A stretch of DNA of 64,000 nt, taken from positions 558,001 through 622,000 of the forward strand of contig NZ_CP133720.1 of the NCBI RefSeq assembly GCF_031326225.1, read 5' to 3'. This DNA is from Undibacterium cyanobacteriorum. GTDB lineage: Bacteria > Pseudomonadota > Gammaproteobacteria > Burkholderiales > Burkholderiaceae_D. Positions 45,000 through 53,944 of the stretch are shown here, in pieces. The notes beneath the pieces were generated by a model. The model had not been told where the DNA came from. It did not search any database and was given only the letters and a program-made list of their open reading frames with translations. Within the stretch, counting starts at the first letter, position 1; every line of letters starts with the position of its first letter. A program made the translations under genes and the position numbers.

Positions 45000-47177
45000 A
45001 TGCTTTTAGATGCCCGTACCGTCATTTCTATTATCACGATTAGCACCTTGCTGATTGCCTTGGGATTGGCCTTGGTTGCCCGTGGGCCGCTCGGGAATAT
45101 TCGAGGTGTGTCCCACTGGGCTATTGCTACTCTCGTGCAGGCAGGTGGTTGGATTGTTTCTGGAATATTGCGCGGACAGGTACCTGAGCTGTGGTCCATC
45201 TTGGTCGGCAATCTATGTATTGTTGGCGCCCTTGTGATGTATCACCTGATCCTGTCCGACTTTTTGGGACATCGCGGCCATCGAAAGTATTGGCTGTTTG
45301 GTCATACTGCATTGGGCATAGGTTTAATTTATTTTACTTTGCAAAAAAATGATGTCGCAGTTCGATCTGTCTTGATATCTGCATTTGTTGCGGCAATCAC
45401 TTTGGCGAGTGCCAGATTGTTGCGTCAACGAGCACGGCACATGCCGAGCAGCCGTTTCATGTACGGCCTGTATTTGTTCTCAGGTGGTTTCATGTTGGTT
45501 CGCGCCTTTAACTTCGCGTTTATTGAAACAGCACCTGTACAAAATGCATTTAGTGGGAGCGCATTCAAAGATATCTCGCTAGTGATCTTTTTCTTGTTCT
45601 CGGTACTGTTGTCGTTCGGTTTTGTGCTTCTTTGCAATGAACGTTATGCTCAACAGCATCACCGAGTTGAGGGAGAACTATTAGAGAAAACGCGCTTGTT
45701 TGAACGACTTGCGAGTCAAGTACCAGGTACTATTTACCAGTATCAGCGCTTTGAGAATGGACGTACTTGTTTTCCCTTTGCCAGCGTCGGTATTGAAAAG
45801 ATGTACGAATTGCGCGCTGAGGATTTAATCGAAGATGCTTCAGCGGTGCTGCAAAGAATACATCCTGATGATACGGAAATGGTGGTGGCCTCGATTCGAG
45901 AGTCGGCGCAAACTTTAAAGCCTTGGCGCGCACAATATCGTGTTGTGTTACCTGAACAAGGATTGCGCTGGCGAAGTGGACAAGCTCAGCCAGAACGCTT
46001 ACCAGATGGCAGCGTCCTTTGGCATGGATACATCTACGATATTACCGAGCAGGCTATGGTGGAGGCACGTCACAAGAAGTTGGAGCAAGAAGTCCTTGAT
46101 AGTTATCATGCACTTGAAGCAAGCGAGCAGCGTCTACGAAGGCTTATGAATTCCAGCATCATCGGAATCTTGCAAGGCAATGCAACGGGCGTCTTGATTG
46201 AGGCCAATGATGTGTTGTTACAGATGCTCGGATTAGAGCGTAGGGCAGTCGAAAACTCAGAAGCGAATTGGTTTGAGTTTGGACAAATTCCTGAGTTGAC
46301 GCGACAAATCAATGCGATTCGAAGTTTAGATCAAGCGGAATCTGTTCCGCCTTTTGAAACGCAGTTGGTGCGCAAAGATGGCCTGATCATTCCTGTCATG
46401 TTTGGGGTCGCGAAATTAGCCGAAAGCGAGAACGAATGGGTTGGTTTTGTTTTAGACCTCAGGGAACAAAAACGCATTGATCATTTGAAGTCAGAGTTCA
46501 TTTCCATTGTTAGCCATGAGCTGCGCACGCCACTGACGTCGATTCGTGGTGCGATGGGCTTATTGGAATCAGGTGTGATGGGCGAACTACCACCGAAGGC
46601 TTTGCACTTGATCCAGATTGCCCACAAAAACAGCCAGCGATTAACTTCGCTGGTGAATGACATTTTGGATATGGAGAAGCTCGCCACAGGCAAAATGCGC
46701 TTGAATATGCAAGAACTGGATCTGCGTCAGGTGATCGAACATGCCATCGAATCAAATGCACCGTATGCTGAAACTTACCAGGTGAGTTATCAGCTTCACA
46801 CTCAATTAACGCAGGCCATCGTGTTGGCCGATAGTGATAGGATTATGCAGGTACTGGCTAACCTCTTATCAAATGCGGCTAAATTTTCCAATCAACACGA
46901 TGTGGTCGATGTGCGTTTGAAAGATGAGCCCGAACACTATGTGATTGAAGTCGAAGATCACGGGCGCGGTATACCTGCTGAATTTCATGACCGCATTTTT
47001 GGAAAATTTGCCCAAGCGACCGATTCCTCGACGCGCCAAAAAGAAGGTGCTGGACTAGGCTTACATATCTCCAAATCCTTGATCGAGAAAATGCAAGGCG
47101 AAATTGGATTCTACTCAGAAGAGAAAATGAAGACTGTCTTCTGGATACGATTACCAAGGCTCATGTTGGATGTGTAA
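45000..47177 (+). CDS. Membrane PAS-domain hybrid-free sensor histidine kinase
   Basis: The 725-residue kinase has seven predicted membrane helices (residues 5-215) and then two PAS domains (about residues 235-350 and 375-485). The HisKA domain has phospho-acceptor His506 (IVSHELRTPLTSIRGAMGLL), and a complete HATPase_c domain follows (NLLSNAAKFS, DHGRGIPAEFHDRIFGKF, GAGLGLHIS). There is no receiver domain and no response regulator next door, so the partner is encoded elsewhere. The membrane region suggests an extracytoplasmic or membrane signal. Confidence 0.92.
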   Translation: MLLDARTVISIITISTLLIALGLALVARGPLGNIRGVSHWAIATLVQAGGWIVSGILRGQVPELWSILVGNLCIVGALVMYHLILSDFLGHRGHRKYWLFGHTALGIGLIYFTLQKNDVAVRSVLISAFVAAITLASARLLRQRARHMPSSRFMYGLYLFSGGFMLVRAFNFAFIETAPVQNAFSGSAFKDISLVIFFLFSVLLSFGFVLLCNERYAQQHHRVEGELLEKTRLFERLASQVPGTIYQYQRFENGRTCFPFASVGIEKMYELRAEDLIEDASAVLQRIHPDDTEMVVASIRESAQTLKPWRAQYRVVLPEQGLRWRSGQAQPERLPDGSVLWHGYIYDITEQAMVEARHKKLEQEVLDSYHALEASEQRLRRLMNSSIIGILQGNATGVLIEANDVLLQMLGLERRAVENSEANWFEFGQIPELTRQINAIRSLDQAESVPPFETQLVRKDGLIIPVMFGVAKLAESENEWVGFVLDLREQKRIDHLKSEFISIVSHELRTPLTSIRGAMGLLESGVMGELPPKALHLIQIAHKNSQRLTSLVNDILDMEKLATGKMRLNMQELDLRQVIEHAIESNAPYAETYQVSYQLHTQLTQAIVLADSDRIMQVLANLLSNAAKFSNQHDVVDVRLKDEPEHYVIEVEDHGRGIPAEFHDRIFGKFAQATDSSTRQKEGAGLGLHISKSLIEKMQGEIGFYSEEKMKTVFWIRLPRLMLDV

Positions 47178-47444
47178 AATATGACATTCAATTGATAATT
47201 GATGTTGCAATAATTTGAATGAATAGTCAGTAGGCTTGAATGGAACTCTTCAATTCCTCATCAGCGACAGCCACACGACACTGCTCATCACTTTCACGAC
47301 TGATTTGCGCAAGACGCCTAGAGACGATTGAATGAACACTATCCTCGCTTAAAAAAATTGAACCTCCATGCCGTGCTACTTACTCATCACTTGTTTTGAT
47401 GAGGCATCCTGCCGGTCGCTTCAAAAATTTTTGTAGGATAGTTT

Positions 47445-48257
47445 ATGTCGAGACTAAACAATAAAGTCGCCCTTATCACGGGCGCGGCACGTGGCATAGG
47501 CGCAGCGATTGCGCGTGCCTTCATCGAGCAAGATGCGATCGTTGTTCTTACTGATATTGACGATGATGTAGGGCAAGCGCAAACGCATGCGCTTGGAGAT
47601 AGAGCACTGTATTTTCATCTTGATGTACGCAGGGAAGAGCATTGGGCGAGAGTGACTGCTGAGATTGAATCGCGCTTCGGTCGTCTTGATGTACTCGTGA
47701 ATAATGCGGGCATTACCGGTTTCGAAAATGGTCTGTGCGCACATGATCCTGAGCATGCTTCATTGAGCGATTGGCGCGCTGTGCACGAAACCAATCTCGA
47801 CGGCTGTTTCTTGGGATGTCGCGCGGCGATTCGTGCTATGCGACCGCAAGCTAAGGGCTCGATTATTAACATTTCTTCGCGCTCTGGCTTGGTCGGCATT
47901 CCTGGTGCTGCCGCATATGCATCGTCGAAGGCTGCCATCAGAAATCATACGAAGTCGGTGGCTCTGTATTGTGCCGAACAAGGTTTGGCGATTCGCTGCA
48001 ATTCCATTCATCCTGCCGCGATTCTGACCCCGATGTGGGAACCCTTGCTCGGGAGCGGTGTGGAACGTGAAGCGCGTATGCGCGAATTCGTGAAAGATTG
48101 TCCATTGCAGCGTTTCGGTGCGCCAGACGAGGTGGCAGCCTTGGCTGTTTTGTTAGCTTCAGATGAGGCTACTTATATCACCGGCAGTGAAATGAATATC
48201 GACGGCGGCATGCTTGCGGGAGCCTCGCAAAAGCCTAGCCCGCCGCGTGAAAGCTAG
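47445..48257 (+). CDS. Short-chain dehydrogenase/reductase
   Basis: A 270-residue classical SDR. The cofactor motif is TGAARGIG (residues 12-19), Asp37 in the LTDIDD stretch favours NAD(H), and NNAG is at 86-89. Catalytic residues are Ser144/145, Tyr158 and Lys162 (YASSK). The C-terminal ITGSEMNIDGG is typical. The substrate is unknown; close relatives act on hydroxysteroids or cyclic alcohols. TAGGA precedes the ATG. It ends at an 11-bp hairpin without a T-run (48262-48292). Confidence 0.92.
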   Translation: MSRLNNKVALITGAARGIGAAIARAFIEQDAIVVLTDIDDDVGQAQTHALGDRALYFHLDVRREEHWARVTAEIESRFGRLDVLVNNAGITGFENGLCAHDPEHASLSDWRAVHETNLDGCFLGCRAAIRAMRPQAKGSIINISSRSGLVGIPGAAAYASSKAAIRNHTKSVALYCAEQGLAIRCNSIHPAAILTPMWEPLLGSGVEREARMREFVKDCPLQRFGAPDEVAALAVLLASDEATYITGSEMNIDGGMLAGASQKPSPPRES

Positions 48258-48330
48258 CGGGAAGATGCGTATCGAATTCCAATCGATACGCATCGTTAGC
48301 TGATTTTAATTTTCCCGATTTGGTTACATT

Positions 48331-48693
48331 CTATTTTTCACCTTCACGTGCTTGTTTCGGTGGTGGGCGTCGATCTTTGCCCTCCTCGCCGTTCTCACGC
48401 GGTGGGCGAGGTGGGTGTTCGGGGCGGGCGAATAAGCCTTTGGCAGATTCAACGCACGTCCCTTTCATCTTGTCGCCACGTGGTGTGGTGATCTCCACCA
48501 CATCATTTACCTTCTTCGTTTTGCACGCTTCAAAGGCTTGTGGTGGTGGCTCGCGACGTGGCTCATCTCTACGTGCGTCCATATTGTTTGTCTGTTGAAC
48601 AGAGGCTTGGGCAAAACTTGTGGCACATAGGAGGGCGACGCCGAGTGCGATGAGTGTTTGAGAGAGCGTTCGAGAAGTGGCAGGCGATTTCAT
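48331..48693 (-). CDS. Small secreted proline/charged-rich protein
   Basis: A 120-residue exported protein. The signal peptide ends near SFAQA (residue 30). The mature part contains two Cys flanking EACKTKKVNDVVEITTPRGD and MKGTC, and the C-terminus is rich in Pro, Arg and Glu. I do not recognise a function. The two cysteines may form a disulfide. It converges with the SDR gene. Confidence 0.72.
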   Translation of the reverse strand: MKSPATSRTLSQTLIALGVALLCATSFAQASVQQTNNMDARRDEPRREPPPQAFEACKTKKVNDVVEITTPRGDKMKGTCVESAKGLFARPEHPPRPPRENGEEGKDRRPPPKQAREGEK

Positions 48694-49003
48694 ATGGTCC
48701 TCTTCAGTATGTGTGTAGGTTAAGTGGCTTAAATGTTTTTAGCGTTCGAAAATAGATTGTTAGATTTGATCGAGTGCTCGCCGATGGGAGGTGACTAGTC
48801 AGCGCTCACAATCCTTGCGATGGTCGATAGGCTCAGTCTAAGTAAAGACTGTGAAGGAATAATGAAGAAGGAGAGCGAATGCCAAGCTGCCAAGACAGTT
48901 TGTGATTTATCTTCCGTGTTGTTGAAGGAAATTCTAGGTTATGATGCCCACCTGAATGCCTTCACTTGTTAGGCTTAGGAAAACATTTTTGAGAGTTGAG
49001 TCA

Positions 49004-49372
49004 ATGAAGAAAATCGGATTGTTGTTGGCGATGAGTTTGTTTTTTTGCTTGCCATCTTTTGCCGTTGAGATGCCTCCGCAGAGTAAGACTGAAGTCGATG
49101 GTTTATTGAAACGATTAGCAGGCTCTGGGTGTCAGTTCAATCGTAACGGAAGTTGGTATTCAGCCCAAGAAGCCAAAGAACATCTGGCCAAGAAGTTTGA
49201 TTATGTTCTCGAGAAAAAGATGGTGGCGAGCGCAGAGCAATTTATCGAAGTAGCCGCGTCAAAAAGCAGTATGAGCGGCAAACCCTATCAGGTTAAATGC
49301 GGCGATGCTCCTGCACAGAACAGCGCAGAATGGTTATTAGCCAGTCTGCGCGATATGCGGGCAAAAAAATAG
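49004..49372 (+). CDS. DUF5329 family secreted protein
   Basis: A 122-residue exported protein. A signal peptide (MKKIGLLLAMSLFFCLPSFA) is followed by a small domain with SGCQFNRNGSWYSAQEAKEH, KSSMSGKPYQVKCG and WLLASLRDMRA, matching DUF5329 as I know it. Two Cys are conserved and may form a disulfide. Function is unknown. The ATG at 49004 gives the signal peptide; the frame opens 48 bases earlier. Confidence 0.82.
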   Translation: MKKIGLLLAMSLFFCLPSFAVEMPPQSKTEVDGLLKRLAGSGCQFNRNGSWYSAQEAKEHLAKKFDYVLEKKMVASAEQFIEVAASKSSMSGKPYQVKCGDAPAQNSAEWLLASLRDMRAKK

Positions 49373-49434
49373 CGAGGAGTGTTGGCGAATCGAGTAATGC
49401 AGTGGTGGAGCTGAGCGAATTCGCGGATAGCGCA

Positions 49435-49722
49435 TTACTTCTCGATGTGATCGATGCCTGGCGGATTGCGCGCGAACCATAGCCACGCTGTGTCAACGCC
49501 GCGATGGCGTAGCACGAACTGATTGATGTTGGCTTTGAGGTAAATGACAGCAATTGCCATCATTAGAATCGCGAGGCATGCGCTCAGTGTGGTGAAGAGT
49601 AATTTGGTGAAGGCGACTTGCGGAAATACATCGTTCGCGAACACCAACAGCAGTGTCACAAGAGCACCTGCAGCAATACTACTGCGGAGAACGAGAGAAA
49701 TCGTGGATTGGCTGATTTTCAT
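49435..49722 (-). CDS. Small two-helix membrane protein
   Basis: A 95-residue protein with two hydrophobic segments (about residues 9-31 and 40-62) and a short basic C-terminal tail. I do not recognise the family. It converges with the DUF5329 gene. The hydrophobic pattern and clean ends support it as coding, but support is only moderate. Confidence 0.55.
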   Translation of the reverse strand: MKISQSTISLVLRSSIAAGALVTLLLVFANDVFPQVAFTKLLFTTLSACLAILMMAIAVIYLKANINQFVLRHRGVDTAWLWFARNPPGIDHIEK

Positions 49723-49939
49723 GATGGTCTGTTTGGCTTGATTGATGAGATTGCAGACTTCCGTTTTGCTGTCGCTTGAGCGGTATTCAAGCTTGAATGC
49801 AGCATAGTGAAGATTTTGAAAATAGCAAGATTTTTCGGATTCTGAGCACTCTATAATAGACTATAGCCGTGCCGTTTGAAACGATGGGAATCGTATAACC
49901 GACGGCACTTTAAGTTTGAATTTTTGAGTTGAGATAGCG

Positions 49940-50461
49940 ATGAATACACGCGTAGTGGGGTGGTTTCGAGGGTATTGGGCTTCGTTCATACTGGCCTTAT
50001 CAGTCCTTTTGGTGGGCTGCAGCCTACCTCTGGTCCCACCATATGATAAAGCAGTGATTGATGCTTTGAATGTTGCTAACACCGAGACAATGACTTTGTT
50101 CGCGAGTGTTGATACGGGAACGAAACAGTATGATTACGCCAACCGCGCTGAACGATATGCGCAAGTGATTGGTAAATTGGATGCACTTATTATCGCCGCC
50201 AATGCGCGTCCAGTTCCCAAGAATCAGGCCAGCGAACGCTTGAACAACACGCTTGATCAGATGTTGCCGGCGAGTGCTAACACTGCGGAGATCAAAATCC
50301 CTAGCGTGTACGCGATGAAGAAAATTAGCGAAACCATGACTAAAATGCGTGACACCGATATGAAGCAAGGACTGACTAGCTATGAGGTGATTGCCTTTAA
50401 GCAGCAAGTCAGTATTTATTTGGATCAGGCTATCACCTACGAGAATTTTTTGCAGCGTTGA
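49940..50461 (+). CDS. Hypothetical lipoprotein (173 aa)
   Basis: The N-terminal signal ends in the lipobox LVGC (Cys27). The mature part is helical and polar, with many Ala and Asn residues, and resembles periplasmic helical-bundle lipoproteins. I recognise no named domain. A second unknown gene follows 60 bases downstream on the same strand, probably in the same transcript. Confidence 0.75.
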   Translation: MNTRVVGWFRGYWASFILALSVLLVGCSLPLVPPYDKAVIDALNVANTETMTLFASVDTGTKQYDYANRAERYAQVIGKLDALIIAANARPVPKNQASERLNNTLDQMLPASANTAEIKIPSVYAMKKISETMTKMRDTDMKQGLTSYEVIAFKQQVSIYLDQAITYENFLQR

Positions 50462-50521
50462 ATTCACCCTTAGAGTTCAACCAATTCAATCACAATGATA
50501 TTGGGAAGCAGTGAAACAATC

Positions 50522-50872
50522 ATGAGCATCGACACCAATCAACTCGTACTAGATATGAAGATGGCCGCGAGCGCCGTCTTAAACGCCGACCTCACGGCGT
50601 TTCGTGGCTTTTCCGAGCGGCAGTTAGACGCGATTGCGAAACAGACTGAATTCGTCGCGATTGGCATTGCCAGCAAACAAATTACGGATGAGACTAAGGA
50701 TTTTTTTCTCGATGCGATTGAGGACATGAGCCTCAGCTTCGTTAAGACTTTACGGGGTTTGCTATTAGCCAGCGTCGAAAAAGTTTGGAGGGCGATTGTT
50801 GGCGTGATTTGGAAGGCGCTGTCGCAAGCAACAGGATTAGTCTTGCCCGTGCCTGTGCTTCCTGGACATTGA
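50522..50872 (+). CDS. Hypothetical protein (116 aa)
   Basis: A small helical protein. Residues 1-75 are polar, and the C-terminal third is amphipathic to hydrophobic (SFVKTLRGLLLASVEKVWRA and onward), so it may touch the membrane. No family is recognised. The start at 50522 (MSIDTNQL) is preferred; the frame opens 27 bases earlier. It pairs with the upstream lipoprotein gene. Confidence 0.62.
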   Translation: MSIDTNQLVLDMKMAASAVLNADLTAFRGFSERQLDAIAKQTEFVAIGIASKQITDETKDFFLDAIEDMSLSFVKTLRGLLLASVEKVWRAIVGVIWKALSQATGLVLPVPVLPGH

Positions 50873-50966
50873 TGACGATTGGGATCAAAAAAGCAGCTGG
50901 CGTGAAAGGAATACACGGGTAGGTGGTGACTGATGCATACCTACCCGCCTATCAGATGCAAGCCTT

Positions 50967-51305
50967 TTAGGCCTTTCTGAGATAGCAGGCTTTCAGCATG
51001 AAACTACCTGCATCGGTCTTGCAATCCACCTCATGGTCACCACTCACAATACGGATGCTCTTGACTTTGGTACCTTGTTTTAAGGTGGTTGAAGATCCTT
51101 TCACCTTGAGATCCTTAATGATGACGACCGCATCGCCGTCCTGAAGTACATTGCCGTTGGAGTCTTTGACGATACGTTCGTCGTTTTCTTCCGCCGCCGC
51201 TTGCATAGGCCATTCATGGCCACAATCAGCGCAAACGAAATTTTCGGAATCAGGATAAGTATTTTCTTGGCCGCATACTGGGCAGGCAGGAATAGAGTTG
51301 GACAT
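50967..51305 (-). CDS. yjdM: YjdM/PhnA-like zinc-ribbon protein
   Basis: A 112-residue protein with an N-terminal zinc ribbon (Cys8-x2-Cys11 and Cys25-x2-Cys28, CPVCGQ and CADCGHEW) followed by the PhnA domain (DGDAVVIIKDLKVKGSS, LKACYLRK). Despite the historical name alkylphosphonate utilisation protein, no phn genes are nearby, and the role of the family is not established. The ATG at 51305 is the family start. Confidence 0.92.
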   Translation of the reverse strand: MSNSIPACPVCGQENTYPDSENFVCADCGHEWPMQAAAEENDERIVKDSNGNVLQDGDAVVIIKDLKVKGSSTTLKQGTKVKSIRIVSGDHEVDCKTDAGSFMLKACYLRKA

Positions 51306-51430
51306 GATGCAATTTCGAAGATGTAGAACAGGGGCGCTAGTATAGTTCATTTAATGATAAAACCCTAGAAAATGTAGGGATATCGCCGGCATCATGTGAA
51401 GATTCACTCATCGACACTTGTTTTGAACGT

Positions 51431-51466
51431 AAAAAAACAGGCCATGGTGTTGTGCACCATGACCTG
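51431..51466 (-). terminator. Intrinsic terminator after the metzincin gene
   Basis: On the minus strand, a 12-bp stem (CAGGTCATGGTG and CACCATGGCCTG, one G-U pair) is followed by TTTTTTTACG. Confidence 0.88.
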
Positions 51467-51552
51467 CTTTCTTGACATCTCTAGTATGGAAACAAGTATT
51501 TGAATAGATACCTGATTGCGCTTTTGAGAGTCAGTTTTGTGAATTACAAAGT

Positions 51553-53409
51553 TTAGTTCACAGTCGCCTTCACAGTAAGACCGGTGTAAGCGCTGTAGCC
51601 ATATACGCCGAGATAGTAGCGACCGGCGCTAGGTGCGTTTACTGTGCAAGTTTCTACGGAGGTGGAACCGTCGGATTTGCACTTATAGGCCGTGGTTGTA
51701 GGTTTCGTGGTGAGTTGGGAGAACAGATCCGCGTCGCCATTGCTGCCATTGATCGAGAACACAACACTGGTTTTGCCAGTCGGCACATCAATGGCGTAGT
51801 AGTTCCAACTACCCGCTGCGCCACTTTGATTGGCCAGGCCGACACCGCTCGTGAGTACCACTTCAACTGGAGGTGTCGCGCCAACTAATGTCCCGCTCAT
51901 GGCGTAATAACCTAAAGATGAGTAGTTAGAGAACCCGTTTTTAGGCGTGCCTTCTGCACCACCCGTGATCACCAAACGGTAGTTGCCCGCTGGCAGATTC
52001 AAGGCCACGAATTCGGCCGAGCGGTTGACGGACTTATTACTACTCGCCACCACCGTGTTGGCGGAGTTATAGATTTTCGCATCGACATCGAGCATACCGA
52101 AATATTCGATCGGGTCAATTTTGAGATCCAGTTTGCCATTGCCTGTGACTGTGAAAGTGAAGGCGTCGGTATCACCGGTTTTTTCGATTTGGCCGAAGTT
52201 ATCTTTAGGACCAATCACACCCGTATTGTTGATCACGAGGGCTTTTCCACTCGCGTTGTCATCGGTCACGTAAGGGACACTCTCGTTGACGTTCATGATC
52301 CGTAGATCGTCTTCGAAATTGGTCGCGGTGTTGTACTCGCCTTTGCTCCATGTCCAGAGGCTTGCTCCCCAATTGGCACCCATCCAATAGTTACCCATGA
52401 TAGGCCCCCATTGATAAGCCGCGATACCTTCGAAATATTCGCCGCCCGTGCCGCCATGGTCATGCGACATGCCCATCTGGTGGCCGACCTCATGTGCTGC
52501 GGTCATACCGATACCGTAGCCGTAGTCAAAACCTGAGGAGGGGTTGCGGTACAGCGTGCCTGCTGATGTTGTGCCGAAAGACGATAGTGGCGCGAAGGAG
52601 CGCCCATCTTGATTGACGAAATTAATCACGCCCGTGCGCAAGATGTTGGCCGATTTCGCTGCATTGTAGACTGCAGCGTTGGTCGTAATATTGATGTTGT
52701 ACATCGAGTACTGACTCGCCACCACTTGCCAGGCGCGATACATGTTTTCTTTGGTGACGCCGTTGAGTGGTGTGGAACCACTCATGACAGCAGTGGTGTT
52801 CAAATAGAAAACCCATGGACTACCAGGTTTGCTTTCGAGCTTAGTCACATCTTCATTGTTGTATGGGCCGATGTGGGGTGCCTGACGTTGTGCAAAGGCG
52901 CTATACACTGGGTGAATCGCACTGGTGATGGTGGCAGTTGCGGCATTGGTCGCGCTGATCCATTTCGCATCATAGTCAGGAACGACTTTTGAAATGGGCA
53001 CCTCCACCATGGACACGATGCCGTTCGCATCGGTGCTGTATTCGAATGCACGTTTGCTATCGTGTTTGATCATGTAGCCGCGCAAAGATTTATTTGTTCC
53101 TTTGAGGAAGAAAGTCGAATTATTGCTGTCTGCGGCACGACCAGTAATCGAAACTTGCCCATCTTTGTTATGGACGTGGCTGACGATAGTTTCTAGGCCA
53201 TTTGTATTGGCCACTGAGCGAGCCATCGGATTGATGGACTGCTGATTGCTTAAGCTGTTGATCACTGCGTCGACGGTGCCGATCTGTTTGGGTGTGCTGG
53301 CAATGCTTTGTGCTTGTGCCACGCTGGAAATTCCCGCTAGGGCCATGAGTACCATCAAACTCCTGTTACGAATGCCCTGTGCTTTGTGATGCAAATAGTT
53401 TTCTTTCAT
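51553..53409 (-). CDS. Secreted metzincin-type zinc metalloprotease with PPC domains
   Basis: The 618-residue exported protease has a signal peptide (cleavage near AQAQ, residue 34) and a propeptide-like region (about residues 35-175). The catalytic domain has the extended zinc motif HEVGHQMGMSHD (residues 306-317: His306, His310, His316). The C-terminal half carries two bacterial pre-peptidase C-terminal (PPC) beta-sandwich domains (about residues 415-520 and 530-618; DTDAFTFTV and DADLFSQ). The late AGRYYLGVYGYSAYTG is typical of PPC. It is probably secreted and matures by removal of flanking domains. Confidence 0.9.
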   Translation of the reverse strand: MKENYLHHKAQGIRNRSLMVLMALAGISSVAQAQSIASTPKQIGTVDAVINSLSNQQSINPMARSVANTNGLETIVSHVHNKDGQVSITGRAADSNNSTFFLKGTNKSLRGYMIKHDSKRAFEYSTDANGIVSMVEVPISKVVPDYDAKWISATNAATATITSAIHPVYSAFAQRQAPHIGPYNNEDVTKLESKPGSPWVFYLNTTAVMSGSTPLNGVTKENMYRAWQVVASQYSMYNINITTNAAVYNAAKSANILRTGVINFVNQDGRSFAPLSSFGTTSAGTLYRNPSSGFDYGYGIGMTAAHEVGHQMGMSHDHGGTGGEYFEGIAAYQWGPIMGNYWMGANWGASLWTWSKGEYNTATNFEDDLRIMNVNESVPYVTDDNASGKALVINNTGVIGPKDNFGQIEKTGDTDAFTFTVTGNGKLDLKIDPIEYFGMLDVDAKIYNSANTVVASSNKSVNRSAEFVALNLPAGNYRLVITGGAEGTPKNGFSNYSSLGYYAMSGTLVGATPPVEVVLTSGVGLANQSGAAGSWNYYAIDVPTGKTSVVFSINGSNGDADLFSQLTTKPTTTAYKCKSDGSTSVETCTVNAPSAGRYYLGVYGYSAYTGLTVKATVN

Positions 53410-53747
53410 GCTTGCCTCCGATATTGTCCTTTGATTTTTATGAGATCACTGAACACGCCGAAATAATATTAAAAAACTATTTTTTCGAACGTGAGCGTCA
53501 AGTAAATCACAGAACCACGGCTTCAAATATTCGCTAAATATATGAGGAGAGTCGAGGATGTATAGATAATTTGGCTTCTTTTTAGTGAAATTTGTATTTA
53601 TTTTTAGTTCTGTATATTTTCGACACCTCAAGTCGAATCCCGACAACAATCCGATGTTTTTGTTTACTTTTAGTAAATATACTTATTTCTTTTTGTGCTG
53701 TTGTTCGTTTGTATATTTTTGAAGTTTGGTCGTGCGGAACTCCATGG
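53410..53747. other. AT-rich intergenic segment upstream of the exporter regulatory region
   Basis: No coding sequence, repeat or RNA gene is recognised here. The stretch is markedly AT-rich (53460-53735) and separates the metzincin gene from the sigma-54 regulatory region. Confidence 0.4.
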
Positions 53748-53786
53748 TGTTCGGAAAACGGACAACCTAGTGTTCGGAAATGAACA
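53748..53786 (+). promoter_or_regulatory. Two activator-binding dyads upstream of the hlyD-like gene
   Basis: TGTTCGGAAAACGGACA (53748-53764) and TGTTCGGAAATGAACA (53771-53786) are inverted repeats 23 bases apart. They lie about 40-80 bases upstream of a sigma-54 promoter, a normal place for an NtrC-type enhancer. A third copy, TGTTCGGATACGGACA, lies at 62139-62154 beside the NtrC-family regulator gene, which makes that regulator the likely binder. Confidence 0.72.
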
Positions 53787-53827
53787 ACTTTGGGGTGCAA
53801 GTGGCTGAATAAGCGTCGAAAGTGAGA

Positions 53828-53843
53828 TGGCATGAACTTTGCA
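53828..53843 (+). promoter_or_regulatory. Sigma-54 promoter of the exporter operon
   Basis: TGGCATGAACTTTGCA matches the RpoN consensus TGGCACG-N4-TTGCA except for one base. The invariant GG (-24) and GC (-12) are separated by exactly ten bases. Transcription would start near 53854, about 90 bases before the hlyD-like ATG. Confidence 0.82.
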
Positions 53844-53944
53844 TTTTGTGCTGATAGTTGAGATGAGTGAAGAGCGACAGACGTAGCCGATGCATTAGAT
53901 GCCGGCCAAGCTGGCCAGAAAATTTGAAGAAGACAGGTTGAAAG

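Noticed and set aside
48262..48292. Terminator between the SDR and the small secreted protein genes
   Set aside because: The 11-bp stem is good, but no T-tract follows directly on either strand. I mention it only under the SDR gene.
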